DNA of 6,274 bases, from NCBI GenBank assembly GCA_934418055.1, contig CAKRWX010000148.1, positions 1 to 6,274 of the forward strand. The letters are read 5' to 3'. The position numbers and the translations under genes are program-made. The notes beneath the pieces are model-generated. The model was given only the letters and a program-made list of their open reading frames with translations, was not told the DNA's origin and did not search any database. This document shows, piece after piece, positions 1 to 6,031 of the stretch (positions within the stretch are counted from its first letter, which is position 1; each line of letters starts with the position of its first letter). This DNA is from an uncultured Lachnospiraceae bacterium (GTDB lineage Bacteria > Bacillota > Clostridia > Lachnospirales > Lachnospiraceae).

Positions 1-545
1 ACCTTGAAAAAGGCATAGATCGGGGATGCGCCCAGGTCCATAGCCGCCTCGTAAGTGCTCTTGTTGGTCTGCTTTAATTTTGGCATGACGCTTAGGATCA
101 CATACGGGATATTAAAGGTAATGTGGGCGATCAGAATGGTCTGGAAGCCCAGGGAAATGCCGAAAGCGATAAATGCTAACATTAAGGAAATACCAGTTAC
201 GATATCCGCGTTCAGCATCGGAATATTGGTAATGCCCATGATGATGGTCCGCGGCAGCGGTTTCATGCTGTTGATGGCCATGGATGCCGCAGTGCCGATG
301 ATGGTAGCGATCAGTGCCGATACGAAGGCAATGACCAGGGTATTGACCAGCGCGTCCATGATGGTGGCGCTGTCAAACATCTGTGTATACCAGCGAAGGG
401 TAAATCCGCCCCATTGGGTTCTGGATTTGGAGCTGTTGAAGGACAGAACCATCATAGTCACGATAGGCGCGTACAAAAAAATCAGGATCAGAACCAGGTA
501 GAAGTTCTCTACGATTCGTTTTACATGGTGTTTTAATGTTTTCAT
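1..545 (-). CDS. potC: Polyamine ABC transporter permease, PotC-like (3' end cut by the window edge)
   Basis: This is the second inner-membrane permease of a spermidine/putrescine-type ABC importer. Reading left from ATG at 545-543, 181 codons are visible and the frame is still open at the edge, so the C-terminal third is missing. The N-terminus is short and basic, followed by a membrane segment at about residues 15-36. The stretch SFNSSKS...WGGFTLRWY (35-53) is typical of PotC. Further hydrophobic segments lie at about 66-90, 100-130 and 135-155. The EAA loop that docks on the ATPase begins at residue 167 (EAAMDLGAS). The start codon shares one base with the potB stop (TGATG), which suggests translational coupling. 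Family membership is clear. The exact polyamine preference cannot be read from the permease. Confidence 0.93.
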   Translation of the reverse strand, partial: MKTLKHHVKRIVENFYLVLILIFLYAPIVTMMVLSFNSSKSRTQWGGFTLRWYTQMFDSATIMDALVNTLVIAFVSALIATIIGTAASMAINSMKPLPRTIIMGITNIPMLNADIVTGISLMLAFIAFGISLGFQTILIAHITFNIPYVILSVMPKLKQTNKSTYEAAMDLGASPIYAFFK

Positions 546-1357
546 CAGAATGTAGTTCCCTCCCCGTTCTTATCGTATTTGGCGATCAGCGCCATGCTTA
601 GTAAAATGAAGACCATCAGCACCAGGGACAGGCCGGAGCCTAAGTGCCAGTTGCTTCCTTTGGTAAACTCCTGTTCGATGACGTTGCCGATCAGCAGGAT
701 CTTGCTTCCTCCTAATAAGTTGGAGATGACGAAGGTGGTCAGCGCTGGGACAAACACCATGGTGATGCCGCTGATGATGCCAGGAACGCTTAAAGGCAGC
801 CAGATGTAGAACAGGGTCTGGAAGAAATTAGCGCCCAGGTCCTGTGCTGCGTTGATGGTGTTGTCGTCAATCTTGCAAAGCACATTATAAATAGGAAGAA
901 CCATAAACGGCAGGAAGTTGTATACCATACCTAAAATAATGGCTCCCGAGGTGTTGATGAGAGACTGGGTCGGCAGATGTAAGGCGGAGAGAATGCCGTT
1001 GATGACGCCATTTTTCTCCAGCAGGGTCTGCCAAGCCAGGGTACGCAGCAAAAAGTTCATCCACATGGGAAGAATGAAAATGAAGACCACGAAGCTTCCT
1101 TTTCCGATATTTCTCTTTCTTAAGATCATGGCCAGCGGGTAAGCCAGGAGCAGGCATACAACGGTGCTGACCAGGGACAGGCCCAGGGATAAAAACAGGG
1201 CTTTCCGGTGCTCCGGGGTTCCGATGGAAAGGACATTAGCCAAAGTAAAGGCACCGCTGCGGTCAGTGAGACCGTAGAAAACGATCAGCGCCAGTGGAAT
1301 GACCGTGAAACCGATCATCCATAACAGATAAGGACCGGATAATAATTTTTTACTCAT
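545..1357 (-). CDS. potB: Polyamine ABC transporter permease, PotB-like
   Basis: This is the first inner-membrane permease of the importer, 270 residues from the chosen start and close to the usual PotB length. Hydrophobic segments lie at about residues 9-31, 56-79, 88-108, 138-160, 190-215 and 240-260, giving six membrane passes. The cytoplasmic EAA-type loop is at 169-190 (NAAQDLGAN followed by WLPLS), which contacts PotA. The frame is open up to an ATG at 1378, which would add seven residues (MRRQWES). I prefer ATG at 1357 because [14 protein letters not shown] matches how this family begins, and a GGGAG stretch lies just upstream. An AGGAGG stretch 12 nt before it could also contribute. 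With this start the gene overlaps the end of potA by 8 bp, and its stop overlaps the potC start. The product and operon position are secure; the start is moderately sure. Confidence 0.94.
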   Translation of the reverse strand: MSKKLLSGPYLLWMIGFTVIPLALIVFYGLTDRSGAFTLANVLSIGTPEHRKALFLSLGLSLVSTVVCLLLAYPLAMILRKRNIGKGSFVVFIFILPMWMNFLLRTLAWQTLLEKNGVINGILSALHLPTQSLINTSGAIILGMVYNFLPFMVLPIYNVLCKIDDNTINAAQDLGANFFQTLFYIWLPLSVPGIISGITMVFVPALTTFVISNLLGGSKILLIGNVIEQEFTKGSNWHLGSGLSLVLMVFILLSMALIAKYDKNGEGTTF

Positions 1358-2426
1358 TGACTCCCACTGCCTCCTCATCTTCAGAAGCAGGTTTGTTCAT
1401 GATCTGAATGTTGAACGGATCAACCCGGATGCCAACCTCTTTGCCAACCGGGCAGAGGCTTGTGCTGTGAACCAGCCACTCAAAGCCGTCCGGCGTGGTA
1501 ACTTCCATCTCGTAGTGAACGCCCTTGAAGATCAGGTGGGTGCAGACGCCCTTTAAGGTGCCCTCTTCCGGCGCAACCAGTTCGATATCCTCTGGACGGA
1601 TCACCACATCGACAGGGGTATTATTTCCAAATCCCTTATCCACGCAGGCGAATTTCGCGCCAAAGATCTCAACCAACTCGTCATGGAGCATAACGCCTGG
1701 AACAATGTTGCTCTCGCCGATGAAGTCGGCTACGAATGCATTTTCCGGCTCGTTGTAGATCTGCTCCGGGGAACCCATCTGCTGGATGTAGCCCTGGTTC
1801 ATGACAACGATGGTATCGGACATGGTCAGTGCCTCTTCCTGGTCGTGGGTGACATAGATAAAGGTGATGCCCAGCTCATTTTTCAGACGGATCAGCTCGT
1901 ACTGCATGTCCTGGCGCAGCTTTAAGTCCAGGGCGCCTAACGGCTCGTCTAAAAGCAGGACTCTCGGCTCGTTTACGATGGCGCGGGCAATGGCGATACG
2001 CTGCTGCTGGCCGCCGCTTAAGGAGTTGACATCGCGGTTCTCAAAACCGTCTAAGTTCACTAATTTTAAGGCATATTTGATCTTGTCCTGGATGTAGGAC
2101 TTTGGTTTATTTTTAATTTTCAGGCCAAAAGCGATGTTTTCCGCAATGGTCATGTGGGTAAACAGGGCGTATTTCTGGAATACGGTGTTTAACTGGCGCT
2201 TGTTTGGCGGCAGATTGGAAATGTCTTGGCCGTCGAAAATGACCTTACCGGAATCGGCGTGCTCAAAACCGCCTAAGATACGAAGGGTCGTGGTCTTGCC
2301 GCAGCCGCTGGGGCCAAGCAGAGTCACGAAGGTATTCTCCTTCACAGAGAGATTTAAGTCATCCAGCACCATGGTGCCGTCGAAGCTCTTTGAAATATTC
2401 ACCAGATCAATAAGTGGCTGACTCAT
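1350..2426 (-). CDS. potA: Polyamine ABC transporter ATP-binding protein, PotA-like
   Basis: This is the cytoplasmic ATPase that powers the PotBC permease pair; it has 358 residues, the normal family length. Its nucleotide-binding domain shows every expected motif in order: Walker [10 protein letters not shown] (38-46), Q-loop Q84 in VFQKYALF, signature LSGGQ (136-140), Walker B VLLLDEP (156-162), and switch histidine H194 in [10 protein letters not shown]-terminal TOBE-type regulatory region covers about residues 240-342 and includes [10 protein letters not shown] (274-283). The start is supported by AGGAGG nine bases upstream. The gene lies 36 bp downstream of the XRE-cupin regulator with no terminator between them, so they are probably co-transcribed. 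Sequence motifs alone would also fit related iron or thiamine importers, but the adjacent PotB/PotC-type permeases favour polyamines. Confidence 0.96.
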   Translation of the reverse strand: MSQPLIDLVNISKSFDGTMVLDDLNLSVKENTFVTLLGPSGCGKTTTLRILGGFEHADSGKVIFDGQDISNLPPNKRQLNTVFQKYALFTHMTIAENIAFGLKIKNKPKSYIQDKIKYALKLVNLDGFENRDVNSLSGGQQQRIAIARAIVNEPRVLLLDEPLGALDLKLRQDMQYELIRLKNELGITFIYVTHDQEEALTMSDTIVVMNQGYIQQMGSPEQIYNEPENAFVADFIGESNIVPGVMLHDELVEIFGAKFACVDKGFGNNTPVDVVIRPEDIELVAPEEGTLKGVCTHLIFKGVHYEMEVTTPDGFEWLVHSTSLCPVGKEVGIRVDPFNIQIMNKPASEDEEAVGVNE

Positions 2427-2462
2427 GATATGTTTCCTCCTGATAATGGTAATGGCCGGGGC

Positions 2463-2996
2463 TTAAAAACTAGGCGGTGAGCTGACCCATAAAATGACGG
2501 CTCCGGTTTTGCTTGTAAGGTAATGCTTTTTGTCCGGGGTAAAGTAGAAGGACTCGCCTTTCTTGGCCCGGTAGATTTTATTTCCTAAATGAATGGCGAT
2601 ACTGCCCTGAAGAACGTAGCCGAACTCTTCGCCCTCGTGGGGATTGTCCGGATAGGTCTCGCCTCCGGCTTCCAGAGTCAGAAGGATGGGCTCCATCATA
2701 TTCTTCTGGGCGTTGGGTATGATCCATTTGATCTCATTCTTTAAGTCTGTATCAATTTTTTCAAAATAGTCGGCTTTTCCGAACACGATCTGTTCATCGG
2801 GGGCTTCTGTAAAGAAATCCGCGGTAGTTGTGCCCAGACACTGCAGAATATCCATTAAAGTGGCGATAGAAGGGGAGGTAAGATTCCGCTCGATCTGGGA
2901 AATAAACCCCTTTGACAGCTCCGCACGATCTGCCAGTTCCTCCTGTGTCAGGCCCTTTAAGATACGCAGCTCTTTTAATTTCAGCCCAATATCCAT
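2463..2996 (-). CDS. XRE-family transcriptional regulator with C-terminal cupin domain, likely controlling the pot operon
   Basis: This is a 177-residue DNA-binding regulator of the PuuR-like XRE-cupin class. An N-terminal helix-turn-helix spans about residues 7-60, with TQEELADRAELSKGFISQIE at 18-37. A double-stranded beta-helix cupin follows at about 105-172. It contains HEGEEFGYVLQG (120-131), and H158 may help bind a metal or ligand. Proteins of this build often sense small metabolites and commonly lie beside polyamine transport or catabolism genes. As first gene of the regulator-potABC run it probably autoregulates and controls uptake; that is inference. The frame stays open upstream to ATG 3104, which would add 36 residues. 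I chose 2996 because a strong GGAGGAGG lies six bases before it and because the helix-turn-helix family normally begins MDIGLKLKELR-like. Confidence 0.92.
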   Translation of the reverse strand: MDIGLKLKELRILKGLTQEELADRAELSKGFISQIERNLTSPSIATLMDILQCLGTTTADFFTEAPDEQIVFGKADYFEKIDTDLKNEIKWIIPNAQKNMMEPILLTLEAGGETYPDNPHEGEEFGYVLQGSIAIHLGNKIYRAKKGESFYFTPDKKHYLTSKTGAVILWVSSPPSF

Positions 2997-3002
2997 CAGT
3001 TG

Positions 3003-3010
3003 CCTCCTCC
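3003..3010 (-). promoter_or_regulatory. Ribosome binding site that fixes the regulator start
   Basis: On the minus strand this reads GGAGGAGG, followed by the six bases CAACTG and then ATG at 2996. It is the strongest ribosome binding site near any candidate start in this frame, so it argues against the longer 213-residue reading from 3104. Confidence 0.85.
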
Positions 3011-3027
3011 GTGCTGATATGATATTT

Positions 3028-3058
3028 ATGTAACTGTCCAGTACCTTCACAGTTACAT
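3028..3058. repeat. Perfect 10-bp inverted repeat in the regulator leader
   Basis: The arms ATGTAACTGT (3028-3037) and ACAGTTACAT (3049-3058) are exact reverse complements separated by 11 bases. The arm centres are 21 bp apart, about two helical turns, as expected for an operator bound by a dimer. In RNA the same sequence would form a 10-bp stem with an 11-nt loop, starting about 30 nt upstream of the regulator start codon. No T-run follows it in either direction, so it is not an intrinsic terminator. Operator and RNA-stem roles cannot be separated by reading alone. Confidence 0.7.
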
Positions 3059-3072
3059 CCTCATCACAATAG

Positions 3073-3137
3073 TAATCGAAAAGTTTACAAATACTAACTG
3101 ACACTAAAAATAATCAAAAAGTTTAGTAATAATAAAC
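3073..3137. repeat. Two imperfect direct repeats of about 26 bp in the regulator leader
   Basis: Copy A (3073-3098) and copy B (3111-3137) begin with 15 bases that differ at one position: TAATCGAAAAGTTTA and TAATCAAAAAGTTTA. They then continue with recognisably similar tails that both end in TA(A)AC-like sequence. Starts are 38 bp apart. The tail of copy B is itself a dyad, GTTTAGTAATAATAAAC (3121-3137), with seven of eight base pairs symmetric. Both copies lie downstream of the predicted transcription start for the minus-strand operon, within its leader. They look like paired protein-binding sites, but AT-rich composition makes some similarity expected. Confidence 0.5.
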
Positions 3138-3151
3138 CAGACGCAAACTCC

Positions 3152-3179
3152 ATTATACAGAAAAATATATGAGTGTCAA
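3152..3179 (-). promoter_or_regulatory. Sigma-A promoter for the regulator-pot operon
   Basis: On the minus strand the -35 box is TTGACA (3179-3174) and the -10 box is TATAAT (3157-3152), both matching consensus, with a 16-bp spacer. Transcription would start near 3145, leaving a leader of about 148 nt before the regulator start. With boxes this good, the promoter is probably strong unless repressed, which fits the dyads around it. Confidence 0.85.
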
Positions 3180-3200
3180 TAGATTTTTTGTTAAATCTAT
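3179..3200. promoter_or_regulatory. Candidate shared operator: perfect 8-bp inverted repeat between divergent promoters
   Basis: ATAGATTT (3179-3186) and AAATCTAT (3193-3200) are exact reverse complements with a 6-bp spacer. The dyad touches the -35 box of the minus-strand promoter on one side. On the other it reaches the TG of the extended -10 of the plus-strand promoter. A protein bound here could block both promoters. The obvious candidate is the XRE-cupin regulator, but nothing in the sequence proves which protein binds. Confidence 0.5.
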
Positions 3201-3208
3201 GGTACAAT
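3200..3208 (+). promoter_or_regulatory. Extended -10 promoter for the lactonase-aroC genes
   Basis: TGGTACAAT carries an extended -10 motif (TG, one base, TACAAT). No good -35 box is found at 16-18 bp upstream; that position falls inside the inverted repeat at 3179-3200. Transcription would start near 3215, giving a short leader of about 25 nt. A ribosome binding site AGGAGG follows at 3227-3232, eight bases before the lactonase ATG. Confidence 0.6.
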
Positions 3209-3240
3209 TTAGACATTCAGTTTGGTAGGAGGAATGTGAC

Positions 3241-4299
3241 ATGAAAGAGATGTACATGGCTTATGTGGGATCTTATTCTTATACGGGTAACGCAAAGGGA
3301 ATTACGGTCTACGATGTGGATGTGGAAAAGGGCGTTTTTAAGGAGAGATGTGAAGTTGAGGTGGACAACTCTTCTTATGTAGTGGCATCACCGGATGGCA
3401 AGATTTTATACTCCATCGCGGATGAGGGTGTGGTCTCTTTCCGGATTCATGAGAATGGAAGTATTACGAAATTAAATATGGCCAATATTAAGGGTATGAG
3501 AGGCTGTCAGCTTTCCGTTGACCCGGATGGCAAGTATCTGTTTGTAGCGGGTTACCATGATGGTAAGGCAACGGTTATGAATCTGAACCCAGATGGAACG
3601 GTCGGAAGTATTGCGGCTGGTGTTTACCACAAGGGACTGGGAAGTGTGGCAGAGCGTATGTTCCGTCCACACGTCAGCTGTGTCCGCATGACGCCGGATA
3701 AAAAGTTTGTGATGGTGGCAGATCTTGGAGTGGATCAGGTAAAGATCTATAAGCTGAATGCAACGGAAGATACCTTAATGTTAGTAGATACGCTTCCGTG
3801 TGATCTGGAGTCGGCTCCGCGGCATTTCATTTTCAGCAAAGACGGTAAATACATGTATCTGATGTATGAAATGAAAAATGTCATCGATGTGTATACATAC
3901 GAGACTGGTAAACGGGCTCCGAAGCTGGAGAAGATCCAGACCATTTCCACCACAGGCGAGAAACGGTTAAGCCAGTTAACAGCGGCTTGTGCGATTCGTT
4001 TTTCTTCTGATGAGAAGCATCTGTTCTGCTCCAATGCAGGCGATGATACGGTCAGCGTATACAACCGGGATGAGGAGACTGGACTTCTGGAACTGATCTG
4101 CTGTCTGCCGATCAGCGGCGAATATCCGAAAGACATCGCCATTTTCCCAGACGATCAGCATATCGCATGTCTGAACCACGAGACAGGAAGTATCACATTC
4201 TTCCATATTGATTATGAAAAAGGACTTCTGGTGGGCAGCGCCAATCCAGTGAGGGTAGATGAGCCGAACTGCTGCGCTATCGTGAAGGTAAGGGGATAA
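3241..4299 (+). CDS. pgl: Lactonase-family seven-bladed beta-propeller (6-phosphogluconolactonase type)
   Basis: This predicted cytoplasmic enzyme of 352 residues resembles the YbhE/Pgl lactonase family, which hydrolyses 6-phosphogluconolactone in the oxidative pentose phosphate pathway. Other members act on other sugar lactones or have no known substrate. The N-terminus (YVGSYSYT...GITVYDVD) is typical. Blade-like turns of the xPDGK kind recur at about residues 50, 94, 151, 199, 255 and 302. Conserved-looking functional stretches are FRPHVSCV (141-148) and APRHFIFSKDGKYMYLMYE (192-210), the latter matching the family GPRH-F motif with R194, H195 and E210. There is no signal peptide. The start has AGGAGG eight bases upstream. 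It leads directly into aroC with a 3-nt gap, implying one transcript. The family is well supported; the exact substrate is less so. Confidence 0.85.
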   Translation: MKEMYMAYVGSYSYTGNAKGITVYDVDVEKGVFKERCEVEVDNSSYVVASPDGKILYSIADEGVVSFRIHENGSITKLNMANIKGMRGCQLSVDPDGKYLFVAGYHDGKATVMNLNPDGTVGSIAAGVYHKGLGSVAERMFRPHVSCVRMTPDKKFVMVADLGVDQVKIYKLNATEDTLMLVDTLPCDLESAPRHFIFSKDGKYMYLMYEMKNVIDVYTYETGKRAPKLEKIQTISTTGEKRLSQLTAACAIRFSSDEKHLFCSNAGDDTVSVYNRDEETGLLELICCLPISGEYPKDIAIFPDDQHIACLNHETGSITFFHIDYEKGLLVGSANPVRVDEPNCCAIVKVRG

Positions 4300-4302
4300 T
4301 TT

Positions 4303-5406
4303 ATGGCTGGATCAACATGGGGGACACTGCTTACGATGACCACCTGGGGAGAATCCCATGGAAAAGGCGTTGGGGTCGTCGTGGACGGGTGTCCGGCGGG
4401 ACTTCCCCTCTGCGAGGAAGATATTCAGACTTATTTAAATAGAAGAAAGCCGGGACAGAGCAAATTCACCACCATGCGTCAGGAAAGCGACCAGGTGGAG
4501 ATTCTGTCCGGCGTGTTTGAAGGGAAAACCACAGGAACGCCGATTTCCCTGCTGGTGCGGAATACGGATCAGAGATCCCATGATTACAGTTCCATCATGG
4601 ACATCTACCGTCCGGGACATGCAGATTATACCTTCGATGAGAAATACGGGTTCCGGGACTACCGGGGCGGCGGACGTTCTTCTGGACGGGAAACCATCGG
4701 GCGTGTGGCGGCGGGAGCCATTGCGGCAAAGCTGCTGGAGACTTTAGGAGTAAAGGTGACGGCCTATGCCAAGTCCATCGGACCAGTGGAGATCTCCATG
4801 GACCGGTTTGATCTGAAAGCGGCATCGGAAAATAAGGTCTGTATGCCAGACCGGGAAGCTGCGAAAGAGGCGGAACGCTATCTGGAGCAGATGTTAGAGG
4901 AACAGGATTCCGTGGGAGGTGTGGTGGAATGCGTCATCACCGGGCTTCCGGCGGGAGTTGGCGAGACGGTGTTTGAGAAACTGGATGCCAGACTGGCCCA
5001 TGCGGAGATGTCTATCGGCGCGGTAAAAGGCGTGGAGATCGGTGATGGCTTTGAGGCGGCGAAAGCGGTCGGTTCGGTCAATAATGATGAGTTCTGCAGA
5101 AATGCAGACGGAACCATCGGAAAGCGCACCAACCATTCCGGCGGTGTTTTGGGCGGCATGAGTGACGGAAGTCCGCTGATTCTGCGGGCGGCTTTTAAAC
5201 CAACCCCATCCATCTCCAGACCCCAGCAGACCGTGAACCGGGCTGGCGAGGAAGTGGAGACTGTCATCAAAGGACGCCACGATCCCATCATTGTGCCAAG
5301 AGCAGTGGTGGTAGTGGAGACCATGGCGGCATTTACGGCGGCGGATCTGCTGCTGCAGAACGCGGTGGCGAAATTAGATAATGTACGGAAGGTATATGGA
5401 AGATAA
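4303..5406 (+). CDS. aroC: Chorismate synthase
   Basis: AroC converts 5-enolpyruvylshikimate-3-phosphate to chorismate with reduced FMN as cofactor. This is the last step of the shikimate pathway, feeding aromatic amino acids, folate and quinones. The 367 residues match a full-length enzyme. Signature stretches are TTWGESHGKGVG (13-24) with H19, RPGHADYTFDEKYGFRDYRG (103-122) with H106, GGGRSSGRET (122-131), and NHSGGVLGGMSDG (277-289). AAFKPTPSI (296-304) and GRHDPIIVPRA (324-334) with D327 follow. H19 and H106 are the two invariant active-site histidines of the family. The start lies 3 nt after the lactonase stop, with an AGGGG-type ribosome binding site inside the lactonase end, suggesting coupled translation. 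All expected motifs are present, so the gene looks functional. Confidence 0.97.
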   Translation: MAGSTWGTLLTMTTWGESHGKGVGVVVDGCPAGLPLCEEDIQTYLNRRKPGQSKFTTMRQESDQVEILSGVFEGKTTGTPISLLVRNTDQRSHDYSSIMDIYRPGHADYTFDEKYGFRDYRGGGRSSGRETIGRVAAGAIAAKLLETLGVKVTAYAKSIGPVEISMDRFDLKAASENKVCMPDREAAKEAERYLEQMLEEQDSVGGVVECVITGLPAGVGETVFEKLDARLAHAEMSIGAVKGVEIGDGFEAAKAVGSVNNDEFCRNADGTIGKRTNHSGGVLGGMSDGSPLILRAAFKPTPSISRPQQTVNRAGEEVETVIKGRHDPIIVPRAVVVVETMAAFTAADLLLQNAVAKLDNVRKVYGR

Positions 5407-5539
5407 GAATCCTGTAGAAGATTTTCTGGCGTTCATCAGATTGTATGGTGTGATGGGGCTGAAGCAGGTTCATGTGCCACATGGCATAATATTTTATATA
5501 AAAGAGGAGAATTGTTATGAAAATCGCAATTGGAAATGA
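5396..5539 (+). CDS. Possible small protein of 47 residues bridging aroC and rpiB
   Basis: ATG at 5396-5398 opens a 47-codon frame ending at TGA 5537-5539. It overlaps the last 11 bases of aroC and the first 23 bases of rpiB, and the three genes use three different frames. It fills the otherwise unexplained 110-bp gap. The predicted peptide begins MEDKNPVEDFLAFIRLYGVM, an acidic start followed by a possible amphipathic helix. It continues with GLKQVHVPHGIIFYIKEE, which looks strand-like. The ribosome binding site is GGAAGG (5387-5392), but the spacer is only 3 nt, which is tight. I do not recognise the protein. Codon use in the first 30 codons looks ordinary for the neighbours. It could equally be chance, because the absence of stops over 47 codons is not rare, and rpiB has its own good ribosome binding site. 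Confidence 0.3.
   Translation: MEDKNPVEDFLAFIRLYGVMGLKQVHVPHGIIFYIKEENCYENRNWK
5504..5509 (+). promoter_or_regulatory. Ribosome binding site of rpiB
   Basis: GAGGAG lies seven bases before ATG 5517, an ideal spacing. It fixes the rpiB start and shows that rpiB can be translated independently of aroC. Confidence 0.8.
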
Positions 5540-5957
5540 TCACACAGCACTGGAAATGAAGGCAGCTATCAAGGCACATCTGGAGGAGAAAGGTTATGAG
5601 GTTCTGGACCTGGGAACCAATTCCACAGAGAGCTGTGATTATCCGGTATACGGAGAGAAAGTAGGCCGCGCCGTAGTTGACGGAGACGCAGATCTGGGTA
5701 TCGCCATCTGTGGAACCGGCGTTGGCATCTCCCTGGCTGCCAACAAAGTAAAGGGTGTTCGGGCCTGCGTCTGCAGCGAGCCATACACCGCAAAGCTGTC
5801 CCGTATGCACAACGATTCCAACGTTCTGGCATTTGGTGCGAGAGTCATCGGCGTGGAGTTAGCGAAGATGATCGTGGACGAGTGGTTAAATGCAAGCTTT
5901 GAGGGTGGACGTCATCAGAGACGTGTGGATATGCTGATGGATATCGAGAACCATTAG
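5517..5957 (+). CDS. rpiB: Ribose-5-phosphate isomerase B
   Basis: RpiB interconverts ribose-5-phosphate and ribulose-5-phosphate in the cytoplasmic pentose phosphate pathway. The 146 residues equal the family length, and the protein aligns along its whole length with the E. coli enzyme as I recall it. Key stretches are IGNDHTALEMK (5-15) with D8 and H9, DYPVYG (41-46), and ICGTGVGISLAANK (64-77) with catalytic C65 and T67. Later ones are CSEPYTAKLSRMHNDSNVLAFGAR (86-109) with H98, and EGGRHQRR (129-136), whose arginines hold the phosphate. The family also includes LacAB galactose-6-phosphate isomerases and allose-6-phosphate isomerases. The cysteine and GTGVG loop favour the RpiB type. The gap to aroC is 110 bp, so it may be in the same operon or have its own promoter. 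Confidence 0.95.
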   Translation: MKIAIGNDHTALEMKAAIKAHLEEKGYEVLDLGTNSTESCDYPVYGEKVGRAVVDGDADLGIAICGTGVGISLAANKVKGVRACVCSEPYTAKLSRMHNDSNVLAFGARVIGVELAKMIVDEWLNASFEGGRHQRRVDMLMDIENH

Positions 5958-5965
5958 GTGATTAT

Positions 5966-5992
5966 AAATGACAGAAAATGACTGCAAATGAC
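5966..5992. repeat. Three copies of AAATGAC at exact 10-bp spacing
   Basis: AAATGAC occurs at 5966-5972, 5976-5982 and 5986-5992, separated by AGA and TGC. The repeats start 9 bp after the rpiB stop and lie in the 74-bp gap before the next gene. A period of 10 bp places all three on the same DNA face. No terminator hairpin or convincing promoter is visible in this gap. Confidence 0.6.
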
Positions 5993-6031
5993 AAAAGATT
6001 ACGAACAATCGAAAACGCAGGAGGATTTTCT

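Noticed and set aside
55..501. 148-codon open frame on the plus strand
   Set aside because: It lies wholly opposite potC, whose EAA motif and membrane segments make the minus strand the real coding strand. The translated product is methionine-rich without a recognisable domain.
1358..1378. Alternative potB start at ATG 1378 giving MRRQWES as extra residues
   Set aside because: The extension is unlike family N-termini and enlarges the overlap with potA to 29 bp. ATG 1357 is preferred, although the upstream start cannot be excluded.
3028..3058. The 10-bp inverted repeat as an intrinsic terminator for either divergent unit
   Set aside because: Neither side is followed by a T-run, the stem is low in GC, and it lies in the leader of a gene rather than after one.
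2997..3104. In-frame upstream extension of the XRE-cupin regulator adding 36 residues from ATG 3104
   Set aside because: The strong GGAGGAGG six bases before ATG 2996 and the usual family N-terminus favour the shorter protein. The extra residues show no recognisable domain, and the region carries leader repeats.
4878..5324. 148-codon open frame on the minus strand
   Set aside because: It lies opposite the well-supported aroC coding sequence and shows only low-complexity Ser/Pro/Thr-rich sequence.
5430..5455. Possible hairpin with CATCA and TGATG arms after aroC as a terminator
   Set aside because: The stem is only 5 bp with a long loop and no following T-run, so it does not meet the form of an intrinsic terminator.
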